Assembly: GCA_002256245.1 (NCBI GenBank)
Contig: NKIU01000016.1
Span: 1-51,335, forward strand
DNA: 51,335 nucleotides
Direction: 5' to 3'
DNA from: Pseudorhodobacter sp. PARRP1
GTDB lineage: Bacteria; Pseudomonadota; Alphaproteobacteria; Rhodobacterales; Rhodobacteraceae
Shown: positions 7,715 to 18,796 of the stretch, in pieces
Layout: every line of letters begins with the position of its first letter
How positions within the stretch are numbered: position 1 is the first letter of the stretch
The notes under the pieces: generated by a model
Databases searched by the model: none
The model's input: the letters and a program-made list of their open reading frames with translations, nothing else
What the model was told of the DNA's origin: nothing
Translations under genes and position numbers: made by a program

Positions 7715-8376
7715 GCGTTCAGGGGCGGATCGGGGGCGCGGGCGGCACGAGGATCAAGCGCGCGCTGGGCGTGCAGGCGGCGCTGGAATGGGCATTCCGC
7801 GTGGAACAGGCGCAACTGGAACTGTCGCCAGCAAAGGGCGTAACCGAGGAGGGATTCGGCTTTGGCCTCGAATACGTCCTGCTGCAACGCGCCATGCTTG
7901 GCTGCAAAGTGGATGGCGGGCAGCACAAAATGGGCAGCTACATCCATCCCGACGCCGAAGTGATCGCGGCCACAGTCGCAGTCATGCCCGACTGCCTCTC
8001 CGGCATCCGCATGGCAATTCAGGTGGCCGAACTGGCGCGCGCCGCTTTGACCCCTAACTGGATGCCGGGCGTCGTCCCGCGCTGCGTCCCAATGGAAACC
8101 AAAAAAAACCAGCATGGTGAACGGGCGACAACCATTGTTGTGGGCACCGAGCGGGTGAAGACACGCGGCAAGTGGCGAACGGTCGAGGTGCTGGCTTGCC
8201 CGGTCACGTGGCGACCGCATCCAGAGCAGATTGCCTCCGCGCGGCGCGGGTATGACGATTGGTGGCAGGCGCTGGACTGGGTACGGGATGGGCTGATTGC
8301 TTGCGGGATGTTGCAGGACGTCGAGGTCACTGCCGCTATGCCGAGGGTGCAGCCGTGGCTGCGCCGATGTAGCTGA
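7711..8376 (+). CDS. Early-operon protein, unknown function
   Basis: The product is 221 aa, with its start overlapping the methyltransferase stop (ATGA). I recognise no domain. The sequence has a helical N-terminus with GVQAALEWAFRVEQAQLEL, a Gly-rich middle and a C-terminal YDDWWQALDWVRDGL segment. Codon use and translational coupling make it a real gene of the early operon. It is the last gene before the defence cassette, and an 86-bp gap follows. The call is hypothetical phage protein; being coupled to a methyltransferase is its only functional clue. Confidence 0.75.
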   Translation: MSVQGRIGGAGGTRIKRALGVQAALEWAFRVEQAQLELSPAKGVTEEGFGFGLEYVLLQRAMLGCKVDGGQHKMGSYIHPDAEVIAATVAVMPDCLSGIRMAIQVAELARAALTPNWMPGVVPRCVPMETKKNQHGERATTIVVGTERVKTRGKWRTVEVLACPVTWRPHPEQIASARRGYDDWWQALDWVRDGLIACGMLQDVEVTAAMPRVQPWLRRCS

Positions 8377-8462
8377 AAGCCCTTGAAACACGCTTAATGT
8401 CTAGATTTCAGCTTCTGGCTGAAATACGGTCCTGAAAAGTAGCTCCGGGGGCAGATTTACTA

Positions 8463-10000
<1,538 letters not shown>

Positions 10001-10004
<4 letters not shown>

Positions 10005-11284
10005 TGGCTACTTGGACTTCCACCACCCTCGGCAGCATCTGCAAGTTCCAAGCAGGGGACGGTTTTCCAAAGGATCTGCAAGGTGATGCAGACGGGGAAT
10101 ACCCCGTCGCCAAAGTTAGCGACATGAACCTCGCGGGGAATGAGCTTTTCATCGTCAATGCGAACAATTGGCTATCCAAGAAGGCGGTCGATAAAGCTTT
10201 CAAATTGCATCCGCCGGGTGCGGTCATTTTCGCAAAGATCGGAATAGCGCTCACCTCGAACCGTCGCAGGATACTGGTTCGGCCAACCGTGATCGACAAC
10301 AACATGATGTCTGCAACATGCGCGAAAGACATCGACCCGCGATGGTTCTATTCGCTACTAACTACTCTTGATTTCAACGAGATTTCGTCAGGAAGTGCGC
10401 TACCGTTTCTGACGGTCAGAGATCTATCAAAGATTCCGATCAGCGTCCCACCCCTCCCCGAACAACGCGCAATTGCCACCACCCTCGGGGCGCTGGATGA
10501 CAAGATCGAGCTGAACCGCAAAATGAACGCCACGCTGGATTCCATGGCGCGGGCGCTGTTCCGCGATTGGTTTGTCGATTTCGGCCCAACCCGAGCCAAG
10601 ATGGAGGGCCGCGCCCCCTACCTTTCCTCCGATATCTGGGCCATGTTCCCAGAAAACCTTGACGATGAAGGCAAGCCGGAAGAATGGGAGGTCTCTGCCA
10701 TCGGTCAGGAAGTGAGCGTTGTAGGTGGCTCAACCCCAAGCACGGCAGAAGCTGAATTTTGGGATGGCACACTTAGCTGGGCAACTCCAAAGGACCTGTC
10801 AAACCTGTCAGCTCCGGTCCTTTTGGAAACAAGCCGCAAAATCACCGCTGCCGGACTTGCAAAGATTAGTTCTGGCCTTCTCCCTGTCGGCTCAGTTTTG
10901 CTCTCATCCCGCGCACCAATTGGCTATCTCGCTATCGCCGAAGTGCCGGTTGCAATCAACCAAGGCTTCATCGGTATGGTTTGCGACAAGCGCCTATCGA
11001 ATGCGTTCGTCTGGCTCTGGACGCTAGCGAATATGGACGCAATCCTGTCGAAAGCGAACGGTTCAACGTTCCAAGAAATCAGCAAAGGCAACTTCCGCCC
11101 GCTGCCGGTTATCATAGCGAGCGCAGAAATATTGGCTGCTTTCGATGCTGTTGTGAAACCGCTATACGCGCGGATCGCAAGAAATGAACGCGAATCAAAC
11201 ACCCTAGCCCAAACCCGCGACCTGCTACTTCCACGCCTTATGTCAGGCGAAATCAGCATTTCAGACATCCTGCACGTAGGTTGA
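10001..11284 (+). CDS. hsdS: Type I restriction-modification specificity subunit
   Basis: The product is 427 aa, with two target-recognition domains. The first covers about residues 1-150 and is followed by the conserved helix [25 protein letters not shown] and [15 protein letters not shown]-type spacer. The second TRD runs about 235-375 and the second conserved helix about 375-425 ([34 protein letters not shown]). It determines the bipartite DNA target of the complex. It overlaps hsdM by four bases. TRD sequences vary too much to predict the target by eye. Confidence 0.95.
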
Positions 11285-11292
11285 TTTAAGGT

Positions 11293-12318
11293 ATGGAGTA
11301 TTTCCGTCAGCGTTTTATCGATGAATTGAATGATGAGGGGCCGGTGACCGTCCGGACCTTCGAATGGCCTAGCGTAGACGTGTTAAGCACGATGGCGCCT
11401 GAACTTTACGAAGCACATTTCGTCGATTGGCTCGCCGGGCAAAAACAGAACGCCAAAGACCGCGCGCGAGAGTTTCTTACTCAGAATGGGTGCTTAGACC
11501 GTTTCAATCACTTAAGTGCCCAGTGTCACAACCAACGTGTCCTGCCATTCGTGGGTGCGGGCCTTTCACGTTCATCAGGCTTTCCAATGTGGGGTGATTT
11601 CCTTGCAACATTGACTGCCGACTATCCGGCATGCCGTCCTGACCTTGAATCCCATTTAGCTGCGTGGCGATATGAAGAGGCAGCTCAGCTAATGCTTGAT
11701 CGAATGGGTAAGGATATCTTCGACGAGGCGGTTCAAAGCACGTTCGGCCATAAAGCAAAGGCGATCAATGGCCCGATTCAGCTGCTCCCGTTAGTGTTTG
11801 ATCGCGGGGCGATGACGACAAATTTTGACTACATCTTGGACCGCGTCTACGATCAATCCGGCAAGCGGTTCGATGCGGTGTTTTCGGGTCAATATCTGCG
11901 CGAGGCTCCGCGACGCATCGGTGACAATCCTCATTGTCTTTTGCGTCTCCATGGCGAGGCAGACAGCGGGATTGGGCGTGTGCTGGCACAAACAGAGTAC
12001 GAAGCGAACTATGGTGTTGAAGGCAGCTACCGCGAGGTATTGCGTGCCATTTTGAACGCCAGCAGCTTGCTATTCATGGGCTGCAGCCTGAATGTCGATA
12101 GAACACTCACCGCCTTGATTGAATTGAAACGGGCAGCGGTGGTCGCAAGCCCACGGCACTACGCATTCTTACCTCTAACAGTCGGACTGGACCGAGAAGC
12201 ACGCCGTGCTGAATTGGGCCGCGCTGACATTCACCCGATCTGGTACCCACCGGAAGACCACGATCAGGCGATCGAGGATTTGCTGATTTCATTGATGGAG
12301 GGCGGTTTGCATGATTGA
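11293..12318 (+). CDS. SIR2-like domain protein inside the hsd operon
   Basis: The product is 341 aa. After about 80 residues of unassigned helix it has the SIR2-like core: FVGAGLSRSSGFPMWGDF (NAD-binding GAG at 88-90), TTNFDYILD (175-183, with the Asn expected at the NADase site), RLHGEAD (His 220) and FMGCSLNVDRT (261-271). The family includes NAD-degrading anti-phage effectors. It lies between hsdS (8-bp gap) and hsdR (45-bp gap), all on one strand. This suggests a co-expressed abortive partner, for example responding to failure of the restriction complex. That link is inference. The fold assignment is firm and the catalytic state is likely intact. Confidence 0.85.
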   Translation: MEYFRQRFIDELNDEGPVTVRTFEWPSVDVLSTMAPELYEAHFVDWLAGQKQNAKDRAREFLTQNGCLDRFNHLSAQCHNQRVLPFVGAGLSRSSGFPMWGDFLATLTADYPACRPDLESHLAAWRYEEAAQLMLDRMGKDIFDEAVQSTFGHKAKAINGPIQLLPLVFDRGAMTTNFDYILDRVYDQSGKRFDAVFSGQYLREAPRRIGDNPHCLLRLHGEADSGIGRVLAQTEYEANYGVEGSYREVLRAILNASSLLFMGCSLNVDRTLTALIELKRAAVVASPRHYAFLPLTVGLDREARRAELGRADIHPIWYPPEDHDQAIEDLLISLMEGGLHD

Positions 12319-12363
12319 ACAAGCCCAGTTTTTAAGCATGTTGTTGGCTGAGGGAACGGAGTT

Positions 12364-15300
12364 ATGAGCATTCTGACCGAAGCCGAAGTCGAAGCCGTCC
12401 TACTCGAACACCTCGGGGCGCTGGGATATACCTGCATCAACGACGCGGTGTCGGGCCCGGATGGCCGCGCGCCTGAACGCGAAGCCTATTCTGACACTTT
12501 CCTGCCTGCTCGCCTGCGAGACGCAATCGCCCGGTTGAACAGACAGATCCCCGAAGACGCCCGCGAGGATGCGCTGAGAAGACTGCTCGGCGTCGAGCGC
12601 CCATCGCTGATCGAAGAGAACCGCCGCCTACACCGCGCCATGGTCGAAGGCGTGCCAGTAGAATACCGCGCGGAGGACGGCACGATCCGCGGAGATGCCG
12701 TGCGCCTGATCGACCCAGAAGACATGCAGAACGACTGGCTTGCTATCGCGCAGTTCACCGTGATCGAAAACGGCAATAACCGCCGCCCGGATGTGGTGGT
12801 GTTCCTGAACGGTTTGCCGGTCGGTGTGATCGAGGTGAAGAAGCCTGGCGCGGAAACCGCAACGTTGGGCGCGGCCTTCAACCAGTTGCAGACCTACAAA
12901 GCGCAGATCGGATCACTGTTTCGGGCCAATGCGGTGCTGGTCACGACAGACGGCATCCAAGCGCGCATCGGCTCCCTGACCGCCGACCGTGAGCGTTTCA
13001 TGCCTTGGCGCACGACCGATGGAGCCGATGTGGCCCCAAAGGGCGCACCTGAGATGTCGGTGTTGATCGAAGGGGTTTTCGCCCGTCCACGCTTGTTATC
13101 GCTGTTGCGAGATTTCACCGTCTTTGGCGACACCCCGAGTGGGATCGCCAAGATAATCGCGGGATACCACCAATTCCATGCCGTGAAGCGTGCCGTCGTA
13201 AGCACTGTGGAGGCTAGCCGGTCGCAGGGCGACCGCAAAGCTGGTGTAATCTGGCACACGCAAGGTTCGGGCAAGAGCCTGCTGATGGCATTCTATGCTG
13301 GTCAGCTGGTCCGTGAACCAGAGATGGAAAACCCCACGATCTTGGTGATCACCGACCGCAACGATCTGGACGATCAGCTGTTTGCGACATTTTCGATGTG
13401 CCGCGACCTGATCCGCCAGACCCCAGTGCAGGCCGACAGCCGCGAGGATTTGCAAAAGGTACTGGCGCGGGCTTCAGGCGGCGTCATCTTCACCACCATC
13501 CAGAAGTTCGCCCCAGAAAAGGGTGATGCCTATCCGATGCTGACCGACCGCCGGAATGTGGTCGTGATCGCCGATGAGGCTCACCGCAGCCAATACGGTT
13601 TCAAGGCCCGCATCGAGAAAACCGGGGTCATTGCCTACGGTTTTGCAAAGCACTTGCGCGACGCCCTGCCCAACGCCTCGTTCATTGGTTTCACGGGCAC
13701 TCCCATCGAGGCGACCGATGTCAATACCCCCGCCGTGTTCGGCGAATACATCGATGTCTATGACATCAGCCGCGCGGTAGAGGACGGCGCGACGGTGCCG
13801 ATCTATTACGAAAGCCGTCTGGCCAGGATCGAGTTGCCTGACGCGGAAAAGCCCAAGATTGACGCCGAAATCGAAGAGCTGACCGAGGACGAAGCCGCCA
13901 GCGAGCAGGAACGACTGAAGCGCAAATGGTCGACTGTAGAAGCACTTGTCGGTTCCGAAAAGCGACTGAACATGATCGCCGAAGATCTGGTCGCCCATTT
14001 CGAGGCCCGAGTGCAAGCTATGGAAGGCAAAGCCATGGTCGTTGGAATGAGCCGCCGCATCTGCGTGGATCTGTACAATCAGATCGTTGCTCTGCGACCG
14101 GAATGGCATTCGGACGATGATGCGAGTGGACTGATCAAGGTCGTGATGACTGGCTCTGCCTCGGAGCCAGAAGCCTGGCAGCCCCATATTGGCGGCAAAG
14201 CGCGGCGCGACCTGCTGGCCAAGCGCGCAAAGGATCCAAAAGACTCGCTCAAGCTGGTGATCGTGCGCGACATGTGGCTGACCGGCTTTGACGCCCCGTC
14301 CATGCACACGATGTACATCGACAAGCCGATGCGCGGGCACGGGCTGATGCAGGCCATCGCACGGGTGAACAGGGTGTTCCGCGACAAGCCCGCAGGTCTG
14401 ATTGTTGATTACATCGGCATTGCCCAGAACCTGAAATCCGCGCTGGGCCAGTATTCCAAATCGGACCAGGAACAAGCAGGTATCGACGAGGCCGAGGCGG
14501 CTTCGGCGCTTCTCGAACGACTGGACGTGGTGCGCTCCATGTTCCACGGCTGTGATTATTCTAAGGGCTTGACCGGTACACCGCACCAGCGCCTTGTGGC
14601 TTTGGCAGAGGCGCTCGACTGGATCCTCGCAAGGCAAGACGAAGCGGCGCAGCGGGAAACCGACAAGGATGCCAAAAAAGCAGCGTACCGGCGATATCAG
14701 GACGCAGTGTTGTCGCTGTCCAAGGCCTTTGCGCTCTGTTCGGCCAGCGATATCGCCCGCGAAGTCCGCGACGAAGTTGGCTTCTTTCAGACCGTGCGCG
14801 CCGCGATGGTCAAGGCGTCCGATACCTCTGGTCGATCCTCAGCCGACCGCGAACTTGCCATCCGCCAGATCGTGAACGGTGCAGTTGCCTCGACTGAAAT
14901 CGTGGACATTCTGTCGGCGGCCGGGCTGTCATCCCCAGACATTTCGATCCTATCCGACGAATTCCTAGCCGAAATTGGTCAGATGGAGAAAAAGAACCTC
15001 GCCCTTGAGGCGCTAAAAAAGCTCCTAAACGACGAAATCAGATCGCGCAGCCGGTCAAATGTGATTGAAACACGGAAGTTTTCTGAGCGGCTGGAAGAGG
15101 CGATTTCTCGCTATCACACCAACGCCATCAGTACCGTCGAAGTCCTGCAAGAGCTGATCGCCTTGGCGAAGGAAGTGCGCGAGGCTAGGAACCGGGGCCA
15201 AGAAACCGGGCTGACCCCGGAGGAGATCGCCTTCTACGACGCCTTGGCCGACAATCAGAGCGCCATCGATATCCTCGGCAATGACCAGCTGAAGATCATT

Positions 15301-15495
15301 GCCCATGAATTGCTGAAGGGCCTCAAAGCCAACGTTACCATCGACTGGGCTCATCGCGATAGTGCGCGGGCGCGCTTGCGGGTTCTCGTCAAACGCATCC
15401 TGCGGAAATACGGTTATCCGCCCGATCTGGAGGACGCGGCTGTTCGAGGGGTGTTGGCGCAAGCAGAAGCCTTGCTTTCAGAAATAGCGGCCTGA
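12364..15495 (+). CDS. hsdR: Type I restriction endonuclease/translocase subunit
   Basis: The product is 1043 aa; ATG 12364 follows CGGAG. The N-terminal HSDR_N nuclease domain has RPDVVVF (141-147) and GVIEVKKPG (154-162), the PD...ExK site. The motor has GSGKS (301-305, Walker A), [11 protein letters not shown] (DEAH box), GFTGTPIE (motif III) and [17 protein letters not shown] plus [20 protein letters not shown] (motifs V-VI). The C-terminal helical domain assembles with HsdM/HsdS. All motifs are intact, so restriction should be active. It is separated from its hsdM/hsdS partners by the SIR2-like gene. Confidence 0.96.
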   Translation: MSILTEAEVEAVLLEHLGALGYTCINDAVSGPDGRAPEREAYSDTFLPARLRDAIARLNRQIPEDAREDALRRLLGVERPSLIEENRRLHRAMVEGVPVEYRAEDGTIRGDAVRLIDPEDMQNDWLAIAQFTVIENGNNRRPDVVVFLNGLPVGVIEVKKPGAETATLGAAFNQLQTYKAQIGSLFRANAVLVTTDGIQARIGSLTADRERFMPWRTTDGADVAPKGAPEMSVLIEGVFARPRLLSLLRDFTVFGDTPSGIAKIIAGYHQFHAVKRAVVSTVEASRSQGDRKAGVIWHTQGSGKSLLMAFYAGQLVREPEMENPTILVITDRNDLDDQLFATFSMCRDLIRQTPVQADSREDLQKVLARASGGVIFTTIQKFAPEKGDAYPMLTDRRNVVVIADEAHRSQYGFKARIEKTGVIAYGFAKHLRDALPNASFIGFTGTPIEATDVNTPAVFGEYIDVYDISRAVEDGATVPIYYESRLARIELPDAEKPKIDAEIEELTEDEAASEQERLKRKWSTVEALVGSEKRLNMIAEDLVAHFEARVQAMEGKAMVVGMSRRICVDLYNQIVALRPEWHSDDDASGLIKVVMTGSASEPEAWQPHIGGKARRDLLAKRAKDPKDSLKLVIVRDMWLTGFDAPSMHTMYIDKPMRGHGLMQAIARVNRVFRDKPAGLIVDYIGIAQNLKSALGQYSKSDQEQAGIDEAEAASALLERLDVVRSMFHGCDYSKGLTGTPHQRLVALAEALDWILARQDEAAQRETDKDAKKAAYRRYQDAVLSLSKAFALCSASDIAREVRDEVGFFQTVRAAMVKASDTSGRSSADRELAIRQIVNGAVASTEIVDILSAAGLSSPDISILSDEFLAEIGQMEKKNLALEALKKLLNDEIRSRSRSNVIETRKFSERLEEAISRYHTNAISTVEVLQELIALAKEVREARNRGQETGLTPEEIAFYDALADNQSAIDILGNDQLKIIAHELLKGLKANVTIDWAHRDSARARLRVLVKRILRKYGYPPDLEDAAVRGVLAQAEALLSEIAA

Positions 15496-15623
15496 CTCCC
15501 GCTGATACCAACATAACTTGGGAATGAATAATGCCTAACGTCCATGAAATTTCCACTCGTTCGGCACGACACTTCGAAAAAATTCTGGTGTTGAACACCC
15601 TCAATAGCAGAGAAATCTAACCG

Positions 15624-16889
15624 ATGAATGATACCGTATTCTGGTCTTGGCAGAACGATCTCCCGCCAAAAACCAATCGAAGCTTCCTTCGCGAGGCAAT
15701 AGCCATTGCAGTCGACCGGGTAAGTGCGGAACTTGATGTAGAGGATGTTGAGCGTGTTGAGCTTGACCATGACACCAAGGCATCGCCGGGCATGGCGGAC
15801 ATCAGCCAGACCATTCTGAACAAAATCGCCAAGGCTGCCGTCATGATCGCTGACGTCACTCCGATTGGCAGAACTGCTGCCGGAAAAGCTATTCCAAATC
15901 CGAACGTGATGGTAGAACTTGGATATGCCCTGCACGCACTCGGATTTGAACGCATCATAGCTATTCTAAACACAGCTGGCGGACATAGCGTGGAGGCACT
16001 ACCCTTCGACATTCGACACAGGCGAATACTGACCTATGAGTTGTCAGACGCTGCGACAAAAGACCAATTCAAAGCAGTACGCGAGAATCTGGTCAAGCAG
16101 CTCACCTTTGCCATTCAACTGAATATCAAGGACGTTCGCGACACGCGCTCTGCGGCAACACCGATTATGGGCGTAAAAAGCGATTCCAAATCTGCGGGCC
16201 TTTGGAATGCGGATTGGCCCGCGACCCATTCGGACGGATTCGGCGAAGTCGCTCGTGTTCGACCTCATGAACTATCGCGTGCTTGGTTGCGGATTATTCC
16301 TGACAACTACCCCAATGGTCGACCAGCCATAACTCAGCTTGACCAGCTTTCAGACAGCGCACGTCTTTGGGCGCCCTACGGCGCAGGGAACGGGGGCAAC
16401 TTTGGCTCCTGCGCCTTTGGTTATGTGACCTATTGGGTTGCGGGCAAGGACGAGGACGGAACGTGCAAGGCTCGAAACCTTGCCGCATTCTTGGAAGAAA
16501 CAGGTGAAGTTTGGATGTCAGATGGTGTCGCACTTACCGAGCACCAGAACCGGACACAGGTTTCCTACGCGCATCTGCTTTCAAGTTGGGCGCGCGGGAT
16601 GGACCAAGGGATGGCCTGCCTTGACGCACTCGGTGCATCAAAGCGCCGACGCGTGGTCATGGGGATTGAGGGCATAGCCGATGCCGTTTGGCACATCCAA
16701 AGTGGTTATCCCCTAGCACGCTCGCGAAAGCCTGACATGGTAATCGATGAAACAGATCGAGAATGGCCACCCGAGCGTCGGCTGCGGTTCTTGCGCAACG
16801 GCTGGAACAAGCTGAGAGATGCATTCAGCATGGAACCGATGAGCGACGAAGATTTTGCAAGGTACCACGAAGTGCGTCGAAGGAGCTAA
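15624..16889 (+). CDS. TIR/deoxyribosyltransferase-like nucleotide-binding protein
   Basis: The product is 421 aa. Residues 1-150 have a Rossmann-like layout: a first strand VFWSWQND, then ADISQTILNKIAKAAVMIADVTP (59-80), then NPNVMVELGYALHALGFERIIAIL (92-115). This order resembles TIR-like and nucleoside 2-deoxyribosyltransferase folds, where the Glu of VELG (98) would be the catalytic acid. Residues about 160-421 are an unassigned C-terminal domain rich in Trp and Arg. The gene starts 128 bp after hsdR on the same strand with a weak ribosome site. Its place between hsdR and another atypical gene suggests a defence effector, perhaps NAD- or nucleotide-consuming. The function is inferred. Confidence 0.7.
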   Translation: MNDTVFWSWQNDLPPKTNRSFLREAIAIAVDRVSAELDVEDVERVELDHDTKASPGMADISQTILNKIAKAAVMIADVTPIGRTAAGKAIPNPNVMVELGYALHALGFERIIAILNTAGGHSVEALPFDIRHRRILTYELSDAATKDQFKAVRENLVKQLTFAIQLNIKDVRDTRSAATPIMGVKSDSKSAGLWNADWPATHSDGFGEVARVRPHELSRAWLRIIPDNYPNGRPAITQLDQLSDSARLWAPYGAGNGGNFGSCAFGYVTYWVAGKDEDGTCKARNLAAFLEETGEVWMSDGVALTEHQNRTQVSYAHLLSSWARGMDQGMACLDALGASKRRRVVMGIEGIADAVWHIQSGYPLARSRKPDMVIDETDREWPPERRLRFLRNGWNKLRDAFSMEPMSDEDFARYHEVRRRS

Positions 16890-17011
16890 GAGGCGGATGC
16901 AATTGGCTCGACGTTCTACGAGTCGTCCTTAGACGGGATACGATGAAAGCGCGCGGCACTGCTACTGAACTTTGACTGAACAACACAGCTTAGAATTGAG
17001 GACGGTTTGGC

Positions 17012-18256
17012 GTGGCAATGACCGGAACAGGAAGAGGTGACGCGGACTTCGGTGGAGCGACGCGGAAGGTGATCCAGGAACGCGCAGCATATCGTTGCGT
17101 CGTACCGGGTTGTGTCGCCATTACGGTCGGACCGGGTGCAGCCGCAAACCAGACCGCTTCGACAGGCACGGCCTGCCATATCTATTCTGCTGCGACGAAT
17201 GGGCCACGAGGTAGAGGTGGATTGTCCGACGAGCAGCTGAGCAGCCCCGAAAATGGAGTCTGGGCATGTGCCACGCACGGTAGGCTCATCGACACCAATG
17301 CCGGAGATGCCTATCCCGCAACGCTTCTCCGTTCTTGGAAAGCACTGCAGGAGGCTCAGATCAAACGCGCGCGCGACGGCCAGCCTACCCACCTAGGCTG
17401 GCTCGATGAGATTAAGGCTGACAAGACGGTCTTGTTCAAGAATGGCTCCGTGCTTAGCCTGGGACAACTGACCTTGATACAGGGTCCGGCCTTGGGGAAG
17501 ACCGCACTTTGCGACTGGATTGCAGCATCGCTAGGTTCCAAGTTATCAGATCGCTGGATTAGCAAAAACTCCCTCATCCTAACATCGCTCACCGCCTTTG
17601 TTCCCGAAAAACGGGTGATTACCGCACGGATCACGGAAGCTGGACTTAGTGCAAAAATTGATGGCGCGGACTGCGCTGAAATCCCAGCGACTGTTGCTTG
17701 CATCTATATTCGTGAAGGCAGTCGCAGTTGGTCGAAAGATGAGGACGACGACGCACTGCTCGGCAGGTTGTTCGCAGTCGATCCTGGTGTAATCCGCCAG
17801 CTCATCTTTGATATCCAAAGGTGCGGAAGCGATTGGGGGCGCGAGATCGCCTTTTATCGCGAGCCGCGCTTGGATGGGCATGACGAGGATGGCGAGGAAA
17901 TCTACTCTACGCACAAGAGTGAATGGGTATTGCGCTTCGGCGGCTCGAAAGGCGTCACAATGCGGGCTTTGTCGGGCAGTGAATCCGCACGGCTACTGAT
18001 AGAATTCGGCGCCGCACTCGCGCGCGAACGGTCGAGCCATATGCCGGCAATATTGCTTCTTGACGGAAGCGAATGGCCATTCGACCGAGTCACAATGGAT
18101 CAATATGGCAAATTCTTATCCACCCAGCCCTTTCAAACGGTGATGACCAAAGTAGGAGGCTGGAGCCCCAAAGATCCGGCTTGCTGGAAGGAGTGGAAGC
18201 GTTACGAACTCCGCAGCGAAGTGGGTAGCGCTGAAATCGTGGAAGTGTGCTGGTAG
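17012..18256 (+). CDS. HNH-like zinc domain fused to P-loop-like domain
   Basis: The product is 414 aa from GTG 17012, preceded by GAGGA. Residues 20-120 match an HNH-like nuclease or degenerate zinc domain: RCVVPGC (C29, C34), TACHI (H56), then GPRGRGGLSDEQLSSPENGVW (N81), C86, H89, LID (D94) and a closing LLRSWK helix. Residues 150-165 have LTLIQGPALGKTAL, a P-loop-like motif that is one residue shorter than the standard Walker A, and AILLLDGSEW later is Walker B-like. An ATPase coupled to a nuclease is a usual plan for phage defence. Third-position bias is weaker than in phage genes, consistent with imported cargo. It is last in the defence cassette. The function is unproven. Confidence 0.65.
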   Translation: MAMTGTGRGDADFGGATRKVIQERAAYRCVVPGCVAITVGPGAAANQTASTGTACHIYSAATNGPRGRGGLSDEQLSSPENGVWACATHGRLIDTNAGDAYPATLLRSWKALQEAQIKRARDGQPTHLGWLDEIKADKTVLFKNGSVLSLGQLTLIQGPALGKTALCDWIAASLGSKLSDRWISKNSLILTSLTAFVPEKRVITARITEAGLSAKIDGADCAEIPATVACIYIREGSRSWSKDEDDDALLGRLFAVDPGVIRQLIFDIQRCGSDWGREIAFYREPRLDGHDEDGEEIYSTHKSEWVLRFGGSKGVTMRALSGSESARLLIEFGAALARERSSHMPAILLLDGSEWPFDRVTMDQYGKFLSTQPFQTVMTKVGGWSPKDPACWKEWKRYELRSEVGSAEIVEVCW

Positions 18257-18429
18257 GGAGTCGACTTTTTCTGCAAACACACGCTACCGCAATCAGAGTC
18301 GCCCGGAGAGCTTTGAACGGCAGCAGCGAGCTGGTAGACACACGCCCCCCTGGCATGGTTCCTCCCCGGCCCTGTTTGTATGCAGGGGGGCGCAGCGCGG
18401 CACTTCGCTAGCGGAAGGCATTTTCACCG

Positions 18430-18597
18430 GGGAATCCAGGCGGAAGCCACCTGCCGGACCAGCTTTGGAAAATCGACTCAGGATCAAAGACTTACGGAAT
18501 CACGATCTGGCCGTGCTGGATTCTTTTGTGGAATCCAGGGAATCCAGTTTGTGGAAGCCACTACGCCGGAAGCCAGCAAGCGGAAGCCACCTGCCGG
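18430..18597. repeat. Interspersed GGAATCCAG / GGAAGCCAC repeats
   Basis: CGGAAGCCACCTGCCGG occurs identically at 18441-18457 and 18581-18597. GGAATCCAG occurs at 18431, 18530 and 18539, the last two in tandem, and shorter GGAAGCCA units occur at 18553 and 18568. The cluster is confined to this intergenic stretch. A protein-binding region (operator or packaging/partition-type site) is possible. Confidence 0.55.
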
Positions 18598-18675
18598 GAA
18601 GTCATTGAATCCGCGTGCATTTTTTTGCTTGACAAAGCTGCTCCTCTTGACCTACCCCTTGATCATTGAAGAATT

Positions 18676-18707
18676 GCGCCCGGAGGATACCCCTCGCGGG
18701 CGCTTTT
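18676..18707 (+). terminator. Rho-independent terminator
   Basis: GCGCCCG (18676-18682) pairs with CGGGCGC (18697-18703), followed by TTTT. It could end transcripts from the defence cassette or act as an attenuator ahead of the ParB-methyltransferase genes, which start 90 bp downstream. Confidence 0.6.
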
Positions 18708-18796
18708 CATTTCCCCACATCGCGGATCCCGATCCTGACGCTGGCCCGATTGGGCGGCGCGCATTGGCATTCCCGCCCTGCCCGAGAGTTCCCCCA

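Larger units (their letters stand above)
18257..18796. other. Non-coding stretch with short repeats
   Basis: 540 bases separate the defence cassette from the ParB-methyltransferase operon. The frame leading into the downstream gene is open but lacks coding character before 18797. The stretch holds GGAATCCAG and GGAAGCCAC repeats (18430-18597) and a terminator (18676-18707). A TTGACA at about 18630 could be a -35 element, but no good -10 sits at the right distance. Confidence 0.5.

Noticed and set aside
18629-18660. Sigma-70 promoter at TTGACA near 18630
   Set aside because: The -35 match is good but no acceptable -10 lies 16-18 bases downstream, so it was not listed as a promoter.
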